Assembly: GCA_022576105.1 (NCBI GenBank)
Contig: JACZRM010000025.1
Coordinates: 1 to 12,688 of the forward strand
Direction: 5' to 3'
Source of the DNA: Chloroflexota bacterium
GTDB taxonomy: Bacteria > Chloroflexota > Dehalococcoidia > UBA3495
DNA length: 12,688 bases
Position 1 is the first letter of the stretch. Each line of letters starts with the position of its first letter. The notes below the pieces were generated by a model, which saw only the letters and a program-made list of their open reading frames with translations, ran no database searches and had not been told where the DNA came from. Below, in pieces: positions 1 to 5,912 of this stretch. A program made the translations under genes and the position numbers.

Positions 1-48
1 CCCTCTCCCGTTCCTCCTCGCCCCCTTTCCTCCTCGCCCGTTCCTCCG
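1..48. repeat. CT-rich short direct repeats
   Basis: The 13-mer TTCCTCCTCGCCC occurs at 11-23 and 27-39, and a third, shortened copy (TTCCTCC) begins at 41. The strand is almost pure pyrimidine. This may be a simple-sequence tract, or on the other strand the Glu/Arg/Gly-rich tail of a protein. Confidence 0.5.
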
Positions 49-109
49 CAGCCAGCAATATGTCCTGAACCTGCCCGTCCCGGGTCCAAGCCTTGGCCAA
101 CCCATCCTA
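1..109 (-). other. Possible partial coding fragment cut by the left window edge
   Basis: Read on the minus strand after a TAG at about 107-109, this frame stays open to the window edge. It gives a charged, helix-like peptide containing AKAWTRDGQVQDILLAAEER, followed by a Lys/Glu/Arg-rich stretch. No clear start codon or ribosome site is visible; a TTG at 98-100 is in frame. The fragment abuts the left end of the IS, so it could be part of a gene that the insertion interrupted or displaced. A second minus-strand frame is also open here, so coding is not certain. No family is recognised. Confidence 0.15.
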
Positions 110-128
110 GCCAGCGCCTTCCGATGCT

Positions 129-1502
129 CTAGCAGGCTGCTGAAGAAAGGGGTCTGAGTCCAGAATCGAGCGATCAAGTCGGCGAAGCCTTGGTCCTCTT
201 GGAGGAAATTGGGCCGTTTGCAGGGGAGTTGGGGCCTCTCAGGCTCCCTGACCGGGCCATCCTGGGGCGCCGGGCACGGGTAGCCTGTTGTCAGATCATG
301 TCACCTGGGCTTCCGGAGCTTTCTTTGCCGGCGCCAAGAGCTTGGCCATCCGGACCAGGTTGTACGCCGTGGCTACCAGGTATCCCGCCAGACCAGTCCG
401 GTCCAGCCCCCGATACCGCGTCCTCCGGAACCCGCCCACCGTCTTCATCCACCCGAAAATCTCCTCAACCCGCTTCCGAATGCGCTGACTGATAGCGTAC
501 CCTGGGTGGCGAGTGGTCCGGCCATCGATGGCGCTGGACCGACCCTTGGTGTTCTGTGCTACGTGGGGTGTCACCCCGTGCTGGCGCAAGGCTTCCACAC
601 AGCCCCGGGTGTCGTAGCCCTTGTCGCCACCCAGGGTTCTGGGATGAAAGCCGCGCTCCTTGGCTTGATCCACCAGCACCGGCACTGTATCCCGCTCCGC
701 CGTGCCCGTTGCCTGAGTGGTCTGGAAGTCCACCAGCAGACCGTTGCGGTTCTCCATCAGCGCATGGGCCATGAAGACCAATTTGGCCTCCTTACCTTTC
801 CCCTTGCGCAGTAGCCGGGCCTCCGGGTCGGTGGTGCTCTGATGGGTAGCATTGCTACGTCGTTCCCCATGGAAGTCCACCGAGGGATTGCCCGGGTCAT
901 CGTCGGTCGTCTTGGGCAGGTCACCGTCCCTGGGTTTAAAGCTCTTCAGGCTGGCTGCCGCCTCAATCAGCGTGCCATCCACGGTGAAATGCTCATCCGA
1001 CAGCAAGCCCCGCCGGTCCGCTTCCAGCACCACTTCGTCAAACAATGCCTGGCCCACCCGATGCTTCAGGAGTCGCTCCCGGTTCTTGGTGAAGGTGGTG
1101 GCATCGAAGCTGGGTTCAATGGGGTTCATGCCCAGAAACCAGCGGAAGAGGAGGTTGTAGTCCAGTTGTTCGCAGAAGGCCCGTTCGCTGCGCACCGAGT
1201 ACAGGGCGATCAACAGGGAAGACTTCAGCAGTCGTTCGGGAGGAATCGACGGCCGGCCCACGTCGGCGTACATCCGGTCCAGGTCCGGAGATAGCCTCTT
1301 CAGGGCTTGGTCCGCCAGCTTCTTGATGATCCGCAGGGGATGTTCGGACGGCACTCGCGTCTCCAGATCAATGAAGGCCAACATGGTCACCTGGGGATCA
1401 TCTCTTCCGCGCACTGGCTCAACCTCCGTCCAGGGTTTCCTCTATTTTAACCCGTTCTCTCTGGACTGTGGGGCCACGCCAGGTTTTTCAGCAGCCTGCT
1501 AG
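129..1502 (-). mobile_element. Complete IS5-family insertion sequence with CTAG at both ends
   Basis: The left end reads CTAGCAGGCTGCTGAA at 129-144. The reverse complement of the right end (1487-1502) reads the same 16 bases. Taking CTAG (129-132 and 1499-1502) as the palindromic target duplication, the element is 133-1498, 1366 bp, with 12-bp perfect inverted ends that continue imperfectly inward. IS5-family elements are known to duplicate 4-bp YTAR-type targets, and CTAG fits. The single transposase gene is intact and has a good ribosome site, so the element may be active and recently inserted. About 160 bp of noncoding sequence lies between the transposase stop and the left end. Confidence 0.9.
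296..1414 (-). CDS. IS5-family DDE transposase
   Basis: This 372-residue transposase cuts and joins the ends of the surrounding element. An N-terminal DUF772-type region (about residues 15-120, with PSEHPLR and SERAFCEQLDYNLLFRWFLG) precedes the catalytic RNase H-like domain. The likely catalytic triad is D146 in VDGTLIEA, D264 in GGDKGYD and E317 in RKRVEEIFGW. The linker carries the typical VDFHGE, STTDPEARL and GKGKEAKL blocks. The start is a GTG at 1414 rather than the internal ATG at residue 11. A GGAGG lies 8 bases upstream of the GTG, and relatives also begin with MRG-type sequence. The frame is full length with no frameshift. It is transcribed towards the left edge and away from the ATPase genes. 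The IS5 family call is firm; I do not assign a named IS. Confidence 0.93.
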   Translation of the reverse strand: MRGRDDPQVTMLAFIDLETRVPSEHPLRIIKKLADQALKRLSPDLDRMYADVGRPSIPPERLLKSSLLIALYSVRSERAFCEQLDYNLLFRWFLGMNPIEPSFDATTFTKNRERLLKHRVGQALFDEVVLEADRRGLLSDEHFTVDGTLIEAAASLKSFKPRDGDLPKTTDDDPGNPSVDFHGERRSNATHQSTTDPEARLLRKGKGKEAKLVFMAHALMENRNGLLVDFQTTQATGTAERDTVPVLVDQAKERGFHPRTLGGDKGYDTRGCVEALRQHGVTPHVAQNTKGRSSAIDGRTTRHPGYAISQRIRKRVEEIFGWMKTVGGFRRTRYRGLDRTGLAGYLVATAYNLVRMAKLLAPAKKAPEAQVT

Positions 1503-1524
1503 TCAGGGCAATCAGCGGTAACCC

Positions 1525-2526
1525 TTAGTATAGATGGCAGGACACTTTGTGCCCTGGGGCCAACTCCCGTAAGTCGGGCTCTTCTCCCGAACAGCGGTCT
1601 AAGACGAAGGGACAACGCGGATGGAAGGAACATCCTGTCGGTGGGTTTAGAGGCGATGGCACTTCCCCAAAGAGGACCAGTTCCTCTCGCTGTATGTCCG
1701 GGTGGGACGGCAAAGCTGCGGATATCAGCGCTTTGGTATAGGGATGCATTGGATTGGTGAAAAGCTCTCGGGTGGGGGCTTCCTCCACCAATTTGCCCAA
1801 ATACATCACGCCAACTTTGTGGCTCATATAGCGCACCGTAGCCAGGTTGTGGGCGATCAAAAGGTAACTGACTCCGTACTGCTCCTGTAAGTTCTTCAGC
1901 AGGTTCATGATTTGAGCCCGGATCGACACATCCAACGCCGACACCGGCTCGTCCAGCACAATTACCTGAGGCTGCAATGACAGGGCACGAGCAATCGCGA
2001 TGCGCTGACGCTGGCCTCCGCTAAACTCGTGCGGGTAATAGTCGGCCTGAAAATTATGCAAGCCAACGTCCTGTAGCAGCCGCTCCAGATTCTCTCGGGC
2101 CTCATGCTTCCCCATCGGCTTGTTGGTCAGCAGCGGCTCCAAGATAATTGAACCCACCTTCATTCGGGGGTTCAGGGAACTCCAAGGGTCCTGGAATACC
2201 GCCTGTACCGAGGAGCGGTATTCCTTCCGGTCGGCGGTGTTGAATTCCGCCATGTTCTTGCCGTGGAACCGAATCAACCCACCGGTAGGACTCTCTACCT
2301 GCAGCACCATCTTGGCGGTGGTGGTCTTTCCGCAGCCCGACTCACCGACCAGACTGTAAGTCTGACCCGGTCGAATTTCAAAGGAAACGCCATCAACAGC
2401 TTTAACCTGTCCGATGTTATGACGGATCAGCAGGCCCTTGGACATGGGGAAGTATTTCCGGCAATCCTCCAGTTGGATTACCGCATCCGTCGATTGCTGG
2501 GTCGTTTGCTCGCTAACCGTCGTCAT
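1525..2526 (-). CDS. dppF: Peptide ABC transporter ATP-binding protein, DppF/OppF type
   Basis: This is the second ATPase of a PepT-type importer; it hydrolyses ATP on the cytoplasmic face to drive uptake. Counting from the ATG at 2526 the protein has 333 residues, normal for the family. Walker A GESGCGKT is at 61-68, Q-loop Q112, signature FSGGQ at 168-172, Walker B VIVLDE at 188-193 and the switch His at H226. The usual HD after the switch is HN here (AHNLATVR). The C-terminal oligopeptide-transporter domain carries four cysteines (C299, C305, C312, C330), the spacing known to hold a [4Fe-4S] cluster in some DppD/OppD/F proteins. The start is chosen from an AGGGA 6 bases upstream. The frame stays open for 61 further codons, but these overlap the end of the preceding gene. 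It follows the first ATPase by 13 bp, so the two are co-transcribed. Confidence 0.93.
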   Translation of the reverse strand: MTTVSEQTTQQSTDAVIQLEDCRKYFPMSKGLLIRHNIGQVKAVDGVSFEIRPGQTYSLVGESGCGKTTTAKMVLQVESPTGGLIRFHGKNMAEFNTADRKEYRSSVQAVFQDPWSSLNPRMKVGSIILEPLLTNKPMGKHEARENLERLLQDVGLHNFQADYYPHEFSGGQRQRIAIARALSLQPQVIVLDEPVSALDVSIRAQIMNLLKNLQEQYGVSYLLIAHNLATVRYMSHKVGVMYLGKLVEEAPTRELFTNPMHPYTKALISAALPSHPDIQREELVLFGEVPSPLNPPTGCSFHPRCPFVLDRCSGEEPDLRELAPGHKVSCHLY

Positions 2527-2539
2527 CTTATATCCCTGA

Positions 2540-3529
2540 TTAATTCCCGGCCGGCGTACCGGCCAGTTTCCAACAGGTTGCTGAATGGTTATCGGCAATC
2601 TGAATCGAATCCGGGAACTGCTCATGGCACCGCTCAAATACATAGGGACAGCGCGGCGCGAAGGTACAACCCGGCGGCAGATTGTCCAAGGCCGGTGGCT
2701 GCCCTTCAATAGAATACAGGTATTCGACTTCTTCGTCCACGTTGGGCACCGAACGCATTAACGCTTCGGTATAAGGATGGGCTGGGTGATTGAACAGATC
2801 GCGAACATCGGCTATTTCAGCAATGCGTCCGGCATACATCACCGCCACCCGGTCGCACATCTTGGCCACAATGCCAAAGTCGTGGGTGATAAAGATGATG
2901 GCCATGCCAGTGTCTTCTTGGAGTTCCTTCAACAAGGCCAGGTACTGATACTGAATAGTAGCGTCCAATGATGTGGTGGCTTCATCGGCAATCAGAACTT
3001 TCGGGGAGCCGGCAATGGCAATCGCCCCCACCACCCGTTGACGCATGCCTCCGCTCAGCTGGTGAGGGTAATTGTTGATGCGTATCTCCGGGGAGGCGAT
3101 TTTCACCTTATACAAAAGCTCAATCGCCCGATTTTTAAGACTGCCCGGGTTGTCGTCTTTGCTCTGCCGCACCGTCTCAATCAACTGATTGCCCACGGTG
3201 AACACCGGATTCAGTGAAGTCATCGGGTCTTGCAATATCATGCAAATATCCCGCCCCCGAATTCGTTGCATCTCCGATTGGGTCTTCTCTAACAGGTCTT
3301 CCCCTTGAAACAAGATCTTGCCACCAACTATTCGACCGGCGGGTCCCGGCACCAGCCGCATCAAAGACAAGGCGGTCATACTTTTGCCAGACCCGGATTC
3401 GCCTACGATACCCAACGTTTCTCCGGGCATCAAAGTGAAACTGACGCCGTCTACCGCCTTCACCACTCCGGTACGAGTGAAGAAGTGGGTCTTGAGATTC
3501 TGAACGTCTAGAATGGGTGTCTGTGCCAT
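2540..3529 (-). CDS. dppD: Peptide ABC transporter ATP-binding protein, DppD/OppD type
   Basis: This 329-residue protein is the first ATPase of the importer and would pair with the DppF-like subunit. Walker A GESGSGKS is at 43-50, Q-loop Q100 in LQDPMTSLNP, signature LSGGM at 158-162, Walker B VLIADE at 178-183 and switch His H216 in ITHDFG. The D-loop region reads DEATTSLD where DEPTTALD is usual; this is a tolerated change. The C-terminal domain has cysteines C288, C294, C301 and C319, matching the iron-sulphur type spacing of this subfamily. The ATG at 3529 has an AGGA 6 bases upstream. This is the first gene of a two-gene minus-strand unit. A perfect palindrome begins 36 bp upstream of its start codon and may control the unit. 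The matching permeases and binding protein are on the other strand, beyond the MmgE/PrpD gene. Confidence 0.94.
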   Translation of the reverse strand: MAQTPILDVQNLKTHFFTRTGVVKAVDGVSFTLMPGETLGIVGESGSGKSMTALSLMRLVPGPAGRIVGGKILFQGEDLLEKTQSEMQRIRGRDICMILQDPMTSLNPVFTVGNQLIETVRQSKDDNPGSLKNRAIELLYKVKIASPEIRINNYPHQLSGGMRQRVVGAIAIAGSPKVLIADEATTSLDATIQYQYLALLKELQEDTGMAIIFITHDFGIVAKMCDRVAVMYAGRIAEIADVRDLFNHPAHPYTEALMRSVPNVDEEVEYLYSIEGQPPALDNLPPGCTFAPRCPYVFERCHEQFPDSIQIADNHSATCWKLAGTPAGN

Positions 3530-3564
3530 GCATTATCCTGTTAGATCAGAAATTTGGCTCAGGG

Positions 3565-3596
3565 CAATACCGACCACCCGCGGGTGGTCGGTATTG
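3565..3596. promoter_or_regulatory. Perfect 32-bp palindrome upstream of the ATPase genes
   Basis: The half-site CAATACCGACCACCCG is followed at once by its exact reverse complement, centred between 3580 and 3581, with no loop. It ends 36 bp before the ATPase start codon. No T-run follows on either strand, so an operator for a dimeric regulator fits better than a terminator. A hairpin in the 5' untranslated RNA is also possible. Part of one arm, GGTGGTCGGTA, recurs with one change at 3803-3813, and CAATACCG recurs at 3640-3647. Confidence 0.6.
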
Positions 3597-3802
3597 TGGC
3601 TGTCTTTGGTCGGCATCGGGGAGCTGGTACTCCGCAAGCCAATACCGTACCGGCGCGCTGACACCGGCCGACAATTGACCCACCGGAAATTGTGAGGATG
3701 CTAGCATGGCCGACATACCCTGTCAATACAAACGGAGAACGCCTAAACCCACTTCTAGGCTGACGAATAAGCTCGCTATTCAGCCGAGTCACTCACACTA
3801 TA

Positions 3803-3813
3803 GGTGGTCGATA
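3803..3813 (+). promoter_or_regulatory. Possible half-site related to the 32-bp palindrome
   Basis: GGTGGTCGATA here differs at one position from GGTGGTCGGTA in the right arm of the palindrome at 3583-3593. It lies on the MmgE/PrpD side of the divergent region. A shared regulator for both units is an inference from one partial match. Confidence 0.25.
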
Positions 3814-3848
3814 ACGGACTAATCTCCATGGTTTTGAACCATTTCAAT

Positions 3849-3878
3849 ACTTGAAACCATACCACTTGAAACCATACC
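3849..3878. repeat. Perfect tandem duplication, 15 bp x 2
   Basis: ACTTGAAACCATACC occurs at 3849-3863 and again, directly abutting, at 3864-3878. A related TTGAACCAT precedes it nearby. Confidence 0.9.
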
Positions 3879-3986
3879 TGAGAAAAACTTCAACGTAATT
3901 CGTAGATTTTCAACGACGGAAATCGGGAGAATATGGCAATAATCAGTTGAAGTTGCCTGGACTATTGTACGATAAACGTAATTTCG

Positions 3987-4015
3987 TTGACTTTGATTCG
4001 CAAATATGTTATTTA
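3987..4015 (+). promoter_or_regulatory. Candidate sigma-70-type promoter for the MmgE/PrpD gene
   Basis: TTGACT at 3987-3992 is a good -35 match. After 17 bases, TATTTA at 4010-4015 is a weak -10 match. It points towards the plus-strand gene, about 210 bp upstream. This is a consensus guess only. Confidence 0.2.
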
Positions 4016-4056
4016 TCCTTGGCCTTGGGTTGGATCATATCGTTTTTTGAAGCAGC

Positions 4057-4088
4057 TATATTGTAACCAACAGGTATATTGTAACCAA
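4057..4088. repeat. Short direct repeat, 14 bp x 2 at 18-bp period
   Basis: TATATTGTAACCAA occurs at 4057-4070 and 4075-4088, separated by CAGG. This is the second of three duplications in the same intergenic region. Confidence 0.9.
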
Positions 4089-4196
4089 AATAAAGGGTAA
4101 GTGATCCAAGGACCTCGAAATTCATTTGATCCTAATATTGTGGTCAACCAAGATAACCCCAACCGGTTCCGCCCCTCTTCCAGATGCATTGGTTGG

Positions 4197-4222
4197 TGGG
4201 AAGCTAATATGGGAAGCTAATA
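4197..4222. repeat. Perfect tandem duplication, 13 bp x 2, just before the MmgE/PrpD start
   Basis: TGGGAAGCTAATA occurs at 4197-4209 and directly again at 4210-4222. The second copy places GGGAAG about 10 bases before the ATG at 4227, so the duplication may have created or moved the ribosome site for that gene. Confidence 0.88.
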
Positions 4223-4226
4223 GACG

Positions 4227-5618
4227 ATGAGGAGTATGACAAAGCAGAGTGCCACCAAATCCATTATCGACTGGATGTTTTCAACTGACTACGAGGACAT
4301 TCCACCCGACGTCAAAGAATTAGCCAAGCTGGCGCTTTACGACGGTATTGGTGGAAATTTGGCTTGCTCGCTGCTTCCAATGGCCCACCGGATGGTCGAT
4401 TTCGTCAACCTTGTGGGAGGGCCGCCCGATTGTACCATTATTGGCTTCCCAAATCGGACTTCGGTGTTAAATGCGGCCCAGGTCAACGGCATGTTAGGAC
4501 ACGCCGATGAAGTTGACGCGATCGAAGGTGACGGAGTCGGAGCTCACATCCTGGCGGCTAATATGGCCGCCGCAGTTACGGCGGGACAGTTCGCCGGAGC
4601 TTCCGGCCAGGAGGTGCTTAGGGGTTTGGTCTTGGGGTACGAGCTAAGCAAAAGGACCCACAAGGTGGCCGCTAATTTACGGGGAGAAACTGCCATTTCC
4701 GGCGGGCCTGCCGCCACCCTGGTCGATGCGGGCAACACCATGGGGGCGACGGCGGCGGCAGGCATTGCGTTAGGTCTTTCAGCCGACCAAATGGAAACGG
4801 CCCTTGGTTTAGCTGCTCCAATGGCCTGCGGAATAACCCCTTTTGCCAGAGAAACGGACCATATGCTCAAGTCCTTCGTTCGTGGTGGAGTGGGAGCGCG
4901 GAACGGGGTCGCGGCGGCCTTGATGGCCAAAGTGGGATATGATGCCCCCGAGGACATCCTTGACGGCAGTCAAGGCTTTTTCCACAGTCGGTTGGGAATA
5001 GAGGAACCCGGCCCGGAGTTTCTAGATGGATTGGGCAGCGAATATGGCATCAGGAGTGTGGTGTTTAAGCGGCGGAGCGCCGGGGGGCCGAATCAGGCCC
5101 CGCGTCAAGGGCTCGTCGAGCTAATGTCAGAAAACAATTTGGTCGCTGACGATATAGCTGCGATTGAAGTACAGGTTAGCCCTACCGGCTACAACACCAT
5201 AACCCACATCCACCATCCTTCCATCGACGGGAAGGATGTCCTGGCCTTGGCCGCCGTTTATGGAGGGATCGGATTCAAGGAAGCGCACAATGAAAAATAT
5301 TACCGTAGCCCAGCGGCGCTTGCTATGAAGGAACGAATTAGCATCTCGCCCAAAGAGGAGTGGGCCGGGCGAGACCGATTCCAAGCCATGGTGACGATCA
5401 GGACCTTGGACGGGAGGCAATTTGAGACGCAGAGCGTTTACCGGCGCATGACCGAAGAGGACCTTGATGCCAAGTTCTCTGATCTGGTGGGGATGCGCGC
5501 CGGTGAAGCTAAAGCCAAAGAACTGGCTCAAGCACTGAAAGGGCTAAACACGGCCAGCGACGTGGCTGAAGTAATGACCCAGTTGGAGCTTCCCTCAGCA
5601 CACATCAAGGATTTCTAG
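4227..5618 (+). CDS. MmgE/PrpD-family protein with an atypical active site
   Basis: This 463-residue protein belongs to the MmgE/PrpD fold family. Known members are 2-methylcitrate dehydratase (PrpD), cis-aconitate decarboxylase (ACOD1/IRG1) and iminodisuccinate epimerase. Family landmarks are LALYDGIGGNLACS (36-49), AAQVNGMLGHADEVDAIEG (83-101), the lysine block HMLKSFVRGGVGARNGVAAA (212-231), and GSQGFFHS (247-254). Its residues depart from ACOD1: the usual HxxDFDDT reads HADEVDAI, the middle His and the late CxxH-type region (KRRSAGGPNQAPRQG) appear absent, and only K215 is clearly kept. The exact reaction is therefore unknown. Start choice: ATG 4227 has GGGAAG upstream; ATG 4236 has GAGGAG, but only one base away. 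The gene lies 294 bp upstream of the binding protein, so substrate uptake and conversion may be linked. Confidence 0.85.
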   Translation: MRSMTKQSATKSIIDWMFSTDYEDIPPDVKELAKLALYDGIGGNLACSLLPMAHRMVDFVNLVGGPPDCTIIGFPNRTSVLNAAQVNGMLGHADEVDAIEGDGVGAHILAANMAAAVTAGQFAGASGQEVLRGLVLGYELSKRTHKVAANLRGETAISGGPAATLVDAGNTMGATAAAGIALGLSADQMETALGLAAPMACGITPFARETDHMLKSFVRGGVGARNGVAAALMAKVGYDAPEDILDGSQGFFHSRLGIEEPGPEFLDGLGSEYGIRSVVFKRRSAGGPNQAPRQGLVELMSENNLVADDIAAIEVQVSPTGYNTITHIHHPSIDGKDVLALAAVYGGIGFKEAHNEKYYRSPAALAMKERISISPKEEWAGRDRFQAMVTIRTLDGRQFETQSVYRRMTEEDLDAKFSDLVGMRAGEAKAKELAQALKGLNTASDVAEVMTQLELPSAHIKDF

Positions 5619-5636
5619 CGATTTCTTAGACAGGAG

Positions 5637-5789
5637 GTGGCAAAGGTAACTAAACAACTATTTCAAAACCCTGGTATCGAAGGGAAAATTCCTTTGACCG
5701 GTTCAGCACGAGCGCGGCGCAAGCCGCAGTCCGCTCCTGGCGACTCTTCAGTTACGCCCAGGACATGGCTGGTCGAAACAAGTCAATGA
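5637..5789 (+). other. Short open frame behind a strong ribosome-site-like AGGAGG
   Basis: A strong AGGAGG at 5632-5637 follows the MmgE/PrpD stop. At the ideal distance (8 bases) the codon is GTA, not a normal start. That frame runs on for 47 codons (VTKQLFQNPGIEGKIPLTG and onward) to TGA at 5787-5789. The only standard start in frame is the GTG at 5637, which overlaps the AGGAGG itself. It may be a small gene whose start has mutated, a remnant of a longer gene, or chance. No family is recognised. Confidence 0.2.
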
Positions 5790-5900
5790 GGTTGTCTCCA
5801 ATTTTGCCATCCCAGCAATCGATCGTTGGACGAGATCACGCGAATAGTTTTCTTAAATTCGGTTGAGACAATTTCGATTCAAGGGACCAATTTCCACCGA

Positions 5901-5910
5901 GGAGGGAGGA
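5901..5910 (+). promoter_or_regulatory. Strong ribosome binding site fixing the lipoprotein start
   Basis: GGAGGGAGGA lies directly before ATG 5913, with GGAGG 7 bases from it. This rules out the upstream TTG at 5826, which would bury the signal peptide behind 29 extra residues. Confidence 0.85.
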
Positions 5911-5912
5911 AT

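Larger units (their letters stand above)
3530..4226. other. Divergent intergenic region, AT-richer than its flanks
   Basis: No convincing gene lies here. It separates the minus-strand ATPase pair from the plus-strand MmgE/PrpD gene and should hold both promoters. It contains a perfect 32-bp palindrome near the ATPase side, three short perfect duplications, an imperfect hairpin near 3756-3786, and two related near-palindromes built on ACGTAATT (about 3894-3904 and 3976-3989). The two ORF-length frames on the ATPase side lack good start sites and family signatures. Confidence 0.7.
5619..5912. other. Intergenic region before the binding-protein gene
   Basis: This stretch separates the MmgE/PrpD gene from the lipoprotein gene. 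It holds an orphan ribosome-site-like sequence with a short ORF, a small GCGGC/GCCGC hairpin at 5714-5727 without a T-run, and the true ribosome site of the lipoprotein at its end. No clear terminator or promoter is seen, so read-through from the MmgE/PrpD gene is possible. Confidence 0.6.

Noticed and set aside
190..1294. Several plus-strand ORFs within the IS
   Set aside because: They are shadows of the transposase gene on the opposite strand or lie in the noncoding end of the IS.
2527..2709. 61-residue N-terminal extension of the DppF-like ATPase
   Set aside because: It overlaps the end of the DppD-like gene, begins with a TTG, and family homology plus a ribosome site support the ATG at 2526.
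3513..3792. ORFs of 60 and 77 codons across the palindrome region
   Set aside because: They read through the palindrome and promoter region, lack ribosome sites, and show no protein-like composition.
3849..4222. CRISPR-like array
   Set aside because: The repeats are three different units, each only twice and with no or almost no spacer, so they are local duplications.
5714..5727. GCGGC-GCAA-GCCGC hairpin as a terminator for the MmgE/PrpD gene
   Set aside because: The stem is only five pairs and has no following T-run, so it cannot be supported as a terminator.
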